From: Streptomyces sp. NBC_01217
Lineage (GTDB): Bacteria; Actinomycetota; Actinomycetes; Streptomycetales; Streptomycetaceae
Assembly (NCBI RefSeq): GCF_035994185.1
Contig: NZ_CP108538.1
Coordinates: forward strand, 186,001-250,000
Reading direction: 5' to 3'
DNA length: 64,000 bases
Part shown: piece after piece, positions 12,193 to 23,200 of the stretch
Position numbering within the stretch: position 1 is the first letter of the stretch
How the letters are laid out: the number at the start of each line of letters is the position of its first letter
The notes under the pieces: model-generated
Told to the model about the DNA's origin: nothing
Database searches by the model: none
What the model saw: the letters and a program-made list of their open reading frames with translations, nothing else
Position numbers and translations under genes: made by a program

Positions 12193-13161
12193 TCAGTCGC
12201 GGCCGGCGGCGCGGCGCACGGGCTGCATGGCCAGACGCGGATGAGCCGCGACGACCTCGAAGTTGGCGGTAGTGACGGCCACGCGGCCGAAGAGGCTGTC
12301 GGGGCCTGCGACGCAGACCCGGCCCACTCCCAGGTCCCGCAGTCCGGCGACGGTGTCCGGCCAGTGCATGGGGCGCACAAAGCTGTCCAGGAGCATGGCG
12401 CGCACGCCCTCGCCCGTGCGGATCACCGAGCCGTCCTGGTCGGCGACGACCGGGACGACGGGATCGCGGAACCGCAGCCCGGACAGGACCTCCTGCTCGG
12501 CCCGGTCCCGCAGCGGCCCGAACGCGGCGCAGTGCATGGGCGGGCGCATGGTGTACAGCGGCAGTCCGCCGCCCGCGCGCAGGGCGCGCTCGAAGCGCTC
12601 CAGGCCGGCCTCGTGCAGCGAGAGCATGGAGAAGTCGTGGTCGACGTGGCAGGAGATCTCGTACCACTCGCCGCGGTCGTCCATCTCCGCCAGGATCTCC
12701 TGCAGCCGCTCCTCGGGGGTGCGGACGAACGAGCAGGTGACGATGTGCTGGTGCTCGGTGGCGAAGTAGTCGTCCATGCACCGGGCGAGCTGTTCGGTCA
12801 TCCGGACGGCGTCGGGGAAGTCGAGGGCGCCCACGTGGGCCGCGAGGGCCTTCTCGCCGAAGCTGGGACCGGCGCAGGCGTCGGGGACGATGCCGAGCTC
12901 TCCCTCGGCCCACTGCGCCATGGCGACGCAGTTGGTGAGGAAGGCGACCTGCGCGTCCACACTGTAGTCGCCCTCGGCGTCGCGGAAGCCGTCGACGAGC
13001 GAGTGGCCGAGCACCTCGTCGGCCTGCGCCACCAGTCGTCGGGCGTACGGGTTCGCCAGCATAAACGTGCCGACGTCCGTGAACCGTACCGGCCCCATCC
13101 CGGGGAAGACCATGGCGGTGCCGGTCCGGGAGCCGGGCTCCGCGGCGGCGTGCTGCTCCAT
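12193..13161 (-). CDS. Discrete acyltransferase, VinK-like (starter transfer between carrier proteins)
   Basis: This 322-residue malonyl-transacylase fold protein differs from extender-unit ATs. The nucleophile motif is GPSFGEKA (Ser100) instead of GHSxGE, and the catalytic histidine is likely His210 in PPMHCAAFGP. It lacks the arginine motif that binds the carboxylate of malonyl extenders. VinK-type enzymes move an aminoacyl-beta-aminoacyl group from the free ACP to the loading ACP of the first PKS, and here the first PKS begins with such an ACP. ATG 13161 has a good ribosome site (AAGGAG, nine bases away). It follows the peptidase gene by 68 bp that hold a perfect hairpin. Confidence 0.9.
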   Translation of the reverse strand: MEQHAAAEPGSRTGTAMVFPGMGPVRFTDVGTFMLANPYARRLVAQADEVLGHSLVDGFRDAEGDYSVDAQVAFLTNCVAMAQWAEGELGIVPDACAGPSFGEKALAAHVGALDFPDAVRMTEQLARCMDDYFATEHQHIVTCSFVRTPEERLQEILAEMDDRGEWYEISCHVDHDFSMLSLHEAGLERFERALRAGGGLPLYTMRPPMHCAAFGPLRDRAEQEVLSGLRFRDPVVPVVADQDGSVIRTGEGVRAMLLDSFVRPMHWPDTVAGLRDLGVGRVCVAGPDSLFGRVAVTTANFEVVAAHPRLAMQPVRRAAGRD

Positions 13162-13205
13162 GGCGTGTCACTCCTTACTGCTGAACTGCTTACTGTGCTG
13201 GGTGG

Positions 13206-13230
13206 ATTCGTGCCGTCGTACGGCACGAAT
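13206..13230. other. Perfect 10-bp inverted repeat between the VinJ-like and VinK-like genes
   Basis: ATTCGTGCCG at 13206-13215 and its exact complement at 13221-13230 flank a 5-base loop. The right arm touches the stop codon of the peptidase gene. There is no T-run on either side, so it could be a processing or attenuation hairpin that sets different expression of the peptidase and the genes after it, or an operator. Confidence 0.5.
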
Positions 13231-14141
13231 CACCGGGCCGCGGTCTCCAGATCATCCAGGTACGCGGTCATGACGGCCCGGAACCGTTCAGGTTCCTCCA
13301 GGTGCGGTACGTGACTGGAGTGCTCGAACAGCTCCCAGCGCACGTCCGGGATCAGATCGTGGTACGGCTGGACCGTTTCGGGGGTCGCCTCGTCGTGTGC
13401 CCCGCTGATCAGCAGCGTGGGGACCTCGATGGCGGGCAGCAGGTCCGTGACGCCCCAGTCCCGCAGGGTGCCGACGACGTGGAACTCGCTGGGCCCGTTC
13501 ATCGTGTGGTACACGGTCGGGTCGTCGTTGATCTCCATGAAGGTGGCGACGAAGTCGCGCGGCCAGGGCAGGACGCGGCACACGTGCCGTTCGTAGAAGA
13601 CCCGCAGCGCCTGGACGTACTCCTCGCTGCCGGTCGTGCCGGCCTCCTCGTGGCGGCGCAGGACGGCGTCCACGCCGGCCGGCAGCCGGTCGCGCAGCAT
13701 CTTCATCTCCTGCCGCCACAGCGGGTAGGAGGCGGGGGAGTTCGCGACGACGAGACCGCGCAGCCCCTTGGGCCGGCGGGCGGCGTGCGCGGCGGCGAGC
13801 AGGCCGCCCCAGGAGTGGCCGAACAGGACGTAGTCGCCGGCGACGCCGAGGCCGTCGAGGAGGTTGTCCAGCTCCGCGAGGAACAGGTCGACCGTCCAGA
13901 AGTCGGCGGACCGGTCCGGCAGGTGGGTGGAACCGCCGTTGCCGAGCTGGTCGTAGTGCACGACCGGCCGGCCGTCCTCGGCGAGGGCCCGCAGGTTCAG
14001 CAGGTAGTCGTGGGTGCTGCCAGGTCCCCCGTGCACCACCACGACCGCCGGCCGCTTCGCTCCCGGGTCGCCCGTGACGCGGTACCAGGTGTGGTACGCC
14101 CGAAAGGGCAGGGTCCCCGTCCTGCCAGGAACTGCCACCAT
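13230..14141 (-). CDS. Proline iminopeptidase family aminopeptidase, VinJ-like (removes the aminoacyl cap)
   Basis: This is a 303-residue alpha/beta hydrolase. HGGPG (residues 37-41) forms the oxyanion region, Ser110 lies in GHSWGG, and the acid and base are probably Asp250 (GAHDEATP) and His277 (HSSHVPH). This set is diagnostic of the S33 proline iminopeptidase family. VinJ cleaves the terminal aminoacyl group from the finished chain so that the freed amine can close the lactam. Position as first gene of the starter operon fits that role. The start is taken as ATG 14141. A GTG 21 bases upstream (VRGRVVAM) is possible. Two CCCCTAG motifs lie 67-86 bp upstream of the start. Confidence 0.9.
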   Translation of the reverse strand: MVAVPGRTGTLPFRAYHTWYRVTGDPGAKRPAVVVVHGGPGSTHDYLLNLRALAEDGRPVVHYDQLGNGGSTHLPDRSADFWTVDLFLAELDNLLDGLGVAGDYVLFGHSWGGLLAAAHAARRPKGLRGLVVANSPASYPLWRQEMKMLRDRLPAGVDAVLRRHEEAGTTGSEEYVQALRVFYERHVCRVLPWPRDFVATFMEINDDPTVYHTMNGPSEFHVVGTLRDWGVTDLLPAIEVPTLLISGAHDEATPETVQPYHDLIPDVRWELFEHSSHVPHLEEPERFRAVMTAYLDDLETAAR

Positions 14142-14207
14142 GGCGACAACACGTCCTCTCACCTGCTGATACGGCCAGCAGCCTAGGTCGCGGCGCGCCC
14201 CCGGCCG

Positions 14208-14227
14208 CACCCCTAGCACGCCCCTAG
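14208..14227 (-). promoter_or_regulatory. Tandem CCCCTAG boxes upstream of the starter operon
   Basis: CACCCCTAG (14208-14216) and CGCCCCTAG (14219-14227) are 11 bp apart, one helical turn. They lie 67-86 bp upstream of the peptidase start and just after the end of PKS D. A CCTAGG follows at 14182. On the coding strand they read CTAGGGG, twice. The repeat, the phase and the recurrence at other starts suggest an activator site. Confidence 0.55.
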
Positions 14228-14265
14228 CCTCCCCTTTCGGATCCCCGTCCCACCGGGTGGCGCGC

Positions 14266-17200
14266 TCATCTCATGGTCAGTCCCGTCAGCCAGTCGTGGA
14301 CGGCGGCGATGGTGGTCTCCACGTGCTCCTCCACCATCGAGAAGTGGTTGCCGGGCACGTCGACGACGGTCTCGTCCGTGGACAGGCCCGTGAGCCGCGT
14401 CTGCCAGCCCTCCTCGGCCAGTTCGGGGCTCATCGCCTCGGTGGCCCGCAGCAGCAAGGTCGGCACCCCCAGGGGCCGCGGACGCCACTGGGTGAACATC
14501 TCGTAGAGCCACATGTACGCCGACAGCCGGGTGCTGTCGATCGGCACCACACCGAACGAGCGGTCGTACATGACCTTGAAGAATTCGTTCTGACCGGAGT
14601 TCAGGTAGGTGTCGCGGAACGTGTAGGTGTCCATCATGGCGACCGCCAGCGGGTCGCGGCCGAGGCCGTGCAGGTGGTGCGCGATCTCGTGCGCGAGCAT
14701 GCCGCCCGACGAGCTGCCCACCAGGACGAACGGCGCGTCCCCGACGTGGTCGAGGACCGCCCGCGCCTGGAGCGCGATCAGCGACTGCGGGTCGGCCGGC
14801 AACGGCTCGCCCTCGGCGAAGCCTGGCGCGGGCAGGGCCGAGATCCGCGCGTCGCCCGACCACAGTCCGGCCATCCGGTAGTAGACGTGCGCTCCGGTGA
14901 TGGGCGAGATGGGATTCACGAACACGATCCGCAGCTCGCCCTCTCCGCCCACGAGCGGCACCGGCCGCAGCAGGCCGGGCACCTCGGCCGGGTCGAAGAA
15001 CGTGGGTCGCAGCCGGGCCACGCTGAGCAACAGCTCCACGCCCTCTTGGGTCTTCCCGTCCTCGATGGACTTGCGGTACAGCTCGCTGACGACGTCGGTG
15101 GCGGCCGACTCGGCGGCCGGTTCCGCGCCGGGCGCCGCGGGGGCGGCGAGTCCGTCCAGCAGGTACTCGGCCAGTCCGGTCGGCGTGGACCGGTCGAACA
15201 CCATCGCGACCGGCACGTCCAGCCCGGTCGCCCGGCCGAGCCGGCGGCTGAGGTCCATCACGGTGAGCGAGTCGAAGCCCAGGTCGGGCAGCGGGCGGGT
15301 GAGGTCGACCGCGTCGGCGAAGCCGTGCCCGAGGACCGCGGCGACCTGTCCGCGCACCAGATCCAGCACCGCTTCGCGGCGTTCGCGCTCGGTCAGCCCG
15401 GCGAAGGGCTCGGCCGGGACGGACCTCGGAGCCGGGCCCGCCGGGGCGGGAGTCGTGCGGGCCGGGGCGAGGGCGGCGATCAGCGGGCTGGGGCGGAGCG
15501 CCGTGAAACTCGGCGCGAACCTGTCCCAGTCGATGTCGGCGACCACCGCGTGCCCGTCCCCGCGGCCGACCGCGGCCAGCAGGGCGTCCAGCGCGGGTCC
15601 GTCCGCCATCGGCACCATGCCGCGGCGCAGCAGGAAGTCCACGGACTCCTCGTCGGCCATGCCGCCGCCGGCCCACACGCCCCAGGCGACCGAGGTCGCC
15701 GCGAGTCCGCGCGCCCGGCGGCGCTCGGCGAGCGCGTCGAGCGCCGCGTTGGCGGGGGCGTAGGCGACATGGCCCACGCTGCCCCACACGCCCGAACCGG
15801 AGGCGAACAGCACGAACGCGTCCAGGTCGCGGTCGGCGAGCAGTTCGTCCAGGACGGCCGCGCCGCCCGCCTTGGCGGACAGGGTGTCGGCGAGCATGTC
15901 GGGTCCGGCGTCGGTGAGCGCGACGGGCCGGACCACTCCGGCCGCGTGGAACACCGCCGTCAGCGGCTCGTCCGCCAGCTCCGCGAGGACGGCGGCGACG
16001 GCATCCCGGTCAGCTACGTCACAGGCGGTGACCGTCACCCGGGCGCCGCCGGCCTCCAGTTCGGCGGTGAGGTGCGCCGCGCCGGGCGCACCTGGGCCGC
16101 TGCGGCTGAGCAGCACCAGGTGGTCGGCGCCGGACCCGGCGAGGCGGCGGGCCAGGGCCGCGCCGACTCCGCCGGTGCCGCCAGTGATGAGGACCGTGCC
16201 GCGCGGGCGGTACGGATCCGGCGCCGTGCGCGGCGCCTCGCCGCGCAGCAGCCTGCGCGAGTGGGCGCCGTCGGCGCGCAGCGCGATCTGGTCCTCGCCG
16301 TCGGCGCCGGCAAGGACGGCGGCCAGCAGGCCGTCGGCGAGCTGTTCGCCGCCGGTCGGAAGGTCCAGCAACCCGCCCCAGGCGTGCGGCCGTTCGAGGG
16401 CGGCCACGCGGCCGTAGCCCCAGAGCTGGGCCTGGGTGGGCGTGGCCGGATGGTCGGCGGCCGACACGGACACCGCGCCGCGGGTCACGGTCCACAGGGG
16501 GGCGTCGATCCCGGCGTCGGCGAGCGCCTGCGTCAGCGCGAGCGTCTGCGCCATGCCCACGGTGACCGCGGGGTGCTCCGGGTGTGGCTGCTCGGCCAGA
16601 CCGAGCAGGGACACGACACCGCGTACGCCCGCCGCCGAGGTGCGCAGCCGTGTGGCGAGCTTGCGCCGGTCCGCCTCGCCCTGCTCCACGGCGAACAGTT
16701 CGGCCCGCACGCCGGCGCGGGTCAGCGCCACCGTCACGGCCGCGGCCGACTCGGCGGCCACGCCCTGGCCGGGGACCGCGACCAGCCACCGCCCGGTGGG
16801 CAGGCGGTCGACCGTGGTCAGGGGCTGCCAACCGACCCGGTACCACCAGGTCGCCGGGTCGCTCGCCGCCACCAGGCGCTCCGGCAGGCCGGTCGCCTCG
16901 CCGCTCGCCCGCGCCGCCGGCTGCGTCGGCAGCGCGGGCGCGGCCGGTGCGGCCGTCGTTCCCGGCGCGGAGTCGAGCCAGTACCGCTCCCGCCGGAACG
17001 CGTACGTCGGCAGGTCCACCCGGCGGGCGCCGGTCCCGGCGAACACCTCGGGCCAGGACACGGCCACGCCGTGCGTGAACGCCTCGGCGGCGGCGGTGAG
17101 CAGGGACCGCTGTTCCGGCATCCGCCGCCGCAGCAGCGGCACCGCGCGAACGTCCTCGGGGGCGGCGCCCCGCACCAGCGCGCTCAGTGTCGCGCCTGGA

Positions 17201-20200
17201 CCAAGCTCCACGATCTCGGTGACCCCGGCGTCGACCAGCGCGCCCACCGCGTCCCCGAACCGGACCGTGCGGCGCACCTGCTCCACCCAGTAGTCCGGTC
17301 CCGGCGTGAACTCCACGCCGCCCGCCGTCGACACCAGCGGCAGCCGGGGCGCGGAGAACTTCAGTCCGTCGATGGCCCGCGCGAACTCGGCGAGCATCGG
17401 CTCCATCAGCGGGGAGTGGAAGGCGTGGCTGGTCCGCAGGCGCGTGACACGCACCTCGCGGGCGGTCCAGAGCGCGATCGTCTCGTCCACGGCTGCGGCG
17501 TCGCCCGAGACCACCACCGACGCGGGACCGTTGACGGCCGCGATGCCGATCCGGTCCCCGAACTCGGCCAAGGTCTTGTGGACTTCGTGCTCGGTCGCGG
17601 CGATCGCGGCCATCGCGCCGCCGTCGGGCAGCGCCTCCATCAGGCGGGCCCGCGCCCCGACCAGCGCGCACGCGTCGGCCAGGGACAGCACTCCGGCGGC
17701 GTGCGCGGCGGCGATCTCGCCGATCGAGTGACCGGCGACGGCGTCGGGCCGTACGCCCCACGACTCCAGCAGCCGCAGCATCGCCACGCCCAGCGTGAAC
17801 AGCACCGGCTGCGCGAAGCCCGTCCGATTCAGCAGCCGGGCCTCCGGCACGCCCTCGTCGTCCTCCTCGGCGAAGAACACCGCCTTCAGCCTGTCACCGA
17901 GACCGGAGCCGAGTTCGACCGCCAGCGCGGCCAGGCACTCGTCGACGGCTGCGGCGAACACCGGGTACCGCTCGTACAGTTCGCGACCCGCGCCGGGGCG
18001 CTGGCTGCCCTGTCCGGGGAAGACGAACCCGACGCGGGGCACGGAGCGGGCGGTCGCGGCGACCACGCCGGCGGTGTCCGCCGACGCGTCGAACGCCCGG
18101 CCGTCGGCCAACGCGGCAAGACCAGCAAGCAGTTCGGCCCGGTCCGAGCCCAGCACGACCGCGCGAGAGTCCAGCTTGGCACGCGTAGTCAGGGTGAGCC
18201 CCACGTCCGTGAGAACGACGTGACCGCGTTCCGCCCCCTGCTCGGCATACGACAGCAGGCGGGCCGCCTGATCACGCAGGCCCTGCTGGTCGGCGCCGGA
18301 CAGCACCCACGCAACCGTCGGCCGGACACCGTCCGGCTCGGGCAGCGGCGCGGTCTCTGGTCGCGGGTCCGCGGGCTGTTCCAGGATGACGTGCGCGTTG
18401 GTGCCGCTGATCCCGAAGGACGAGACAGCGGCGCGCCGGGGGCGCCCGACGGTCGTCCAGGGCCGTGCCTCGGTGAGCAGCCGGACGTCCGCCGAGTCCC
18501 AGTCCACCTTGGTGGTGGGCCGGGTGACGTGCAGGGTCCGGGGCAGCACCCCGTGGTGCATCGCCTGGATCATCTTGATGATTCCGGCGAGGCCGGCCGC
18601 GGCCTGCGTGTGCCCGATGTTCGACTTCACGGTGCCGACCCACAGCGGGCTGCCGGACGGCCGCTCGCGGCCGTAGACGTCGAGCAGCGCCTCCGCCTCG
18701 ATCGGGTCGCCCAGGGTGGTCGCGGTGCCGTGCGCCTCCACGGCGTCCACGTCACCGGCCCCGAGTCCGGCACTGGCCAGGGCGCGGCGGATCACGCGGC
18801 GCTGCGCGGAACCGTTCGGCGCGGTCAGGCCGTTGCTCGCGCCGTCCTGGTTCACCGCGCTGCCGCGGATCACGGCCAGCGGCCGGTGTCCCAGCCGCAC
18901 CGCGTCGGACATGCGCTCCACGACAAGCACGCCGGCGCCCTCGGCCCAGCCGGTGCCGTCGGCGTCGTCGGAGAACGCCCGGCAGCGGCCGTCCGGCGAC
19001 AGACCGCCCTGTCGCGAGAACTCGACGAATCCCTCCAGGGTCGCCATCACGGTCGCGGCACCGACCAGCGCCATTGAACAGTCGCCCGAACGGAGCGACT
19101 GCGCCGCGAAGTGCAGCGCGACGAGGGACGAGGAGCACGCGGTGTCTACGGTGACGGCGAGGCCGGTGAGACCGTAGACGTACGCGAGCCGGCCGGAGAT
19201 GACGCTCGTGGCCGCGCCGGTGCTGACGTAGCCCTCCAACTCGTCGGGGACGTCGCCGCCGAGTCCGTAGCCCTGCTGGTAGGCGCCGACGAAGACGCCG
19301 ACGTCCTGATGGCGCAGCGAGCGCGGGTCGATGGCGGCGCGTTCCAGTGCCTCCCAGGAGGTCTCGAGGAGCAGGCGCTGCTGCGGGTCCATGGCACGGG
19401 CCTCGCGGGGCGAGATGCCGAAGAAGCCCGCGTCGAATCGGGCGGCGTCGTGCAGGAAGCCGCCGTGCTGGGTGTACGTGGTGCCGGTGCGGGCCGGGTC
19501 GGGGTCGTAGCGGGAGGAGAGGTCCCAGCCGCGGTCGTCGGGGAAGCCGGTGATCGCGTCGGTGCCTTCGTCGACCAGCCGCCACAGGTCCTCGGGCGTG
19601 GTGACCCCGCCGGGGAAGCGGCAGGCCATGCCGACGATGACCAGCGGGTCGTCGGCATCGGACCCGGTGGCCGTTCGGGTCGGCTCCGCCGACGGGGCGG
19701 GCGTCTCGGCCGGCTGGTGCGTGGCGGCCCACCCGGCCACCAGGTGACCGCCGAGTTCCTCGACGCTCGGGTGGTCGAAGACCACCGTGGTGGCGAGGCG
19801 CAGGCCGGTCGCCTCGACGAGGCGGTTGCGCAGTCCGACGGCGCTCAGCGAGTCGAAGCCCAGGGAGCGCAGGGGCTGCCGGGGGTCGATGCGCGCGGCG
19901 TCCCGCAGTCCGAGCACGGCGGCGACGTGGCCGCGCACCAGTTCGGCGGCGAGGCGGGGCCGCTCGGTCTCGTTCGACGCGGCCATGCGCGCGGCGAACG
20001 ATCCGGCCGCGGCCCCCGCCCCGGTGGTGGCGGCGGTGGCCCGGTGTCCTGGCTTTCCGGTCAGCTCGCTCAGTGCGCGGGGCGTGTCCGCGCCGTTGTC
20101 CGTGCGGAAGGTGTCGACGTCGATCAGGGCGAGGACCGCCTCGGGCCGCCGGGCGGCGGCGTCGAGCAGTGCCATGCCCCGCTCGGCGGAGACCGGGCGC

Positions 20201-23200
20201 AGACCACTCGCGGCCATGCGCCGGATGTGGGCGGGCGAGAGGCCCGCCGTCATGCCCTGGTCCAGGTCCCAGGGCCCCCAGGCCAGCGACTGTGCGGGCA
20301 GGCCGAGACCGCGTCGGTGTTCGGCCAGTGCGTCGAGCGTGGCGTTGGCGGCGGCGTAGTTGGCCTGGCCCGCGGAGCCGAGGGTGCCGGCGATGGAGGA
20401 GAAGATGGTGAACTCCGTGAGATCGCGGTCGCGGGTCAGCTCGTGCAGGTGCCAGGCGCCGGCGGTCTTCGGGCGCAGCACGGTGTGCAGTCGCTCGGCG
20501 GTCAGCGCCTCCACCGTGCCGTCGTCGAGGACGCCGGCGGTGTGGTAGACGGCGGTGAGCGGGTGCGCCGCGTCGATGCCGGCGAGGAGTCCGGCGAGGG
20601 CCTCGAAGTCGGCGACGTCGCAGGCCGCGATACGGACCCGCACCCCGGCCGCCTCCAGGTCCGCCTTCAGGTCGGCGGCGCCGTCGGCGCGTTCGCCGCT
20701 GCGGCTGGCGAGCAGGAGGTGCCGGACGCCGTGGCGGGAGACCAGGTGCCTGGCGAGCAGTCCGGCGAGTCCGCCGGTGCCGCCGGTGACGAGCACCGTG
20801 CCGTCCGGGTCGAAGGAGCGGGGCTCGGCCGCCACGGACGGTTCCGCCTTCAGCAGCCGGGCGCGGTGCAGGACGCCGTCGGTGACGGTCACCTCGGGCT
20901 CGCCGGACGCCAGCGCGGCGGCGAGGATGGGCAGCGCCAAGTCGCCGGTGTCGGCCGCGTCGTCGTTGACGATGACGAATCGTCCGGGATGTTCCTGCTG
21001 GGCGGAGCGCAGCAGGCCGCGCGCGGCGGCGACCGCGATTTCGGCCCTGCCGGTGCCGCCGATCCGGAAGACCAGGGGTACTTCGGTCAGCCGGGGTTCG
21101 GCGAGCCAGATCTGGACGGCGGACAGCACCTGTTCGGCCACCGCCTGGGCCGCGTCCGGAACCGGCTCCGGCGGCGCGAGCACCGCCAGCACGGCGGCCT
21201 CGGGGGCGTCCGTGCCGCCGTCCAGCGCGGCGACGAGATCGGCCGGCGTCGCGTGGTACTGGAACTCGCCGGATTCCCGCGCGGGTTCGGCGCCGCCCAG
21301 TACTGCCCAAGAAGCCGGCCCAGTCACTAGCGCAGCCGCCGTGGGCTTCAGCGGCGCCCAGTCGAGCCGGTACATTGCGCGGGTCAGCGACCGCGCGACG
21401 GTACGGCCCGCCGTCTGCGCCGCGCGCACGCGCAGCAGACCGACCGACAGCACCCGCAGTCCGGAGGCGTCCACGGCGTCGAGCGACACGGCGTCGTCCT
21501 CGCCGGGCACGGCGCGCAGCCGCACCCGCAGGGCCGTGGCTCCACGGGTGTGCAGGCACACGTCCCGCCACGCGGCGGGCGCCAACGGCACGGGGGTGGT
21601 GTCCGTGGTGAGGCCGATCGCATGCAGCGTCAACTCCAGCAGCGCCGGGTGCAGTCCCGAGCGGCCGGCGGCTTCGAGGTGCGCGGCCGGGAGGGCGACC
21701 TCCGCGAACACCTCTCCCCGCCCGCGCCACAGCCCGGTCAGGCCGCGGAAAGCGGGACCGTGCCGCACGCCGGAGGCGGCGGCCAGGTCGTCCAGCTCCT
21801 CCAGATCCACGGGCCGCGCGTCGAGCGGCGGCCACTGGGCCACGAAGTCCCCGGAGTCCATGGGGCCGCGGGAGTCACCGAAATCCGGGGCGGCGGTGAG
21901 CGTGCCGTGAGCGTGGCGCACCCACTCCGCTTCCGCGTCGCCGCTCTCCCTGGCGAAGATCCGCACCGCGCGGTCCTCGAAGGCGTCCGCCGGGTCGACG
22001 ACGACATGGACGTCGGTCCCGGTGTCACCGAGCGCCAACTCGGCCTCGGGCAGGAGTTCGGAGACGAACGGGACGCCCGCCGCCCGGCCGCCCGCGAGGG
22101 CGAGTTCCAGCAGGGCGCTGCCGGGCAGAGCCACCACGCCGTCGACCGTGCGGTCCGCGAGCCACGGCTGCGTGCGGGCGGAGAGACGGCCGGTGAAGAC
22201 GAAGCCGCCGGTGCCGGGGAGTTCGAGTCCGGCTCCGAGCAGGGCGTGGTCGACCCGGTCCAGGCCGGCCGCGGACACCTCGGCGCCGTGCGGCGGGTTC
22301 AGCCAGAAGCGCTCGTGCTGGAAGGCGTACGTCGGCAGGGTCGCGCGGCGGGCGCCGGTGCCGGCGAAGATCGCGTGCCAGTCGAGGGCCGCGCCGCGCG
22401 TGTGCAGGGCGGCGAGCGCGGCGACCGCGGACGGTTCCTCGCCCCGGTCGCGGCGCAGCACGGGCGTCGCGTGCACGCCCGCGGGCAGCGCGGGCCCGGC
22501 CAGCGCGCTCAGCGTGCGGTCAGGTCCCAGTTCGACCAGTTCGGTCACGCCGTACGCGAGCAGGGCGGTCACGGCGTCGCCGTAGCGCACGGTCCGGCGG
22601 ACCTGGTCGACCCAGTAGCGCGGGTCGCACAGCGTGCCGGGATCGGCGCTCGCGCCGGTGACCGTCGACACGATCGGCACGGTGGGCGCGGTGTAGCGCA
22701 GCCGCCGGGCGACCTCCTCGAAGCGCTCCAGCATGGGTTCCATGAGCGGCGAGTGGAAGGCGTGGCTGGTGCGCAGCCGCTGCACGCGCACGCCGGTGTC
22801 GGCGAGGCGTGCGGTGAGTTCGGTGACGGCGTCCTCGGCGCCGGAGAGCACGACCGACTCGGGGCCGTTGACGGCGGCGAGCGCGACCCGGCCCTCGTAC
22901 TCGGCGAGCCACGGCGTGGCGTCGGCCTCGCTCAGGGTGATCGCCGCCATCGCGCCGCCCTCGGGCAGGGCGTCCATCAGCCGGGCGCGCGCGCTGACCA
23001 GCTCGCACGCGTCGGGCAGGGACAGCACGCCTGTCACATGCGCGGCGGCCAGCTCGCCGATGGAGTGTCCGGCGACGACGTCGGGCCGTACGCCCCACGA
23101 CTCGACCAGGCGGTACAGCGCGACGCCCAGTGTGAACAGGGCCGGTTGCGCGTAGGCGGTCCGGTTGAGCAGCGCGGCCTCGGGGGTGTCGGGCTCGGCG

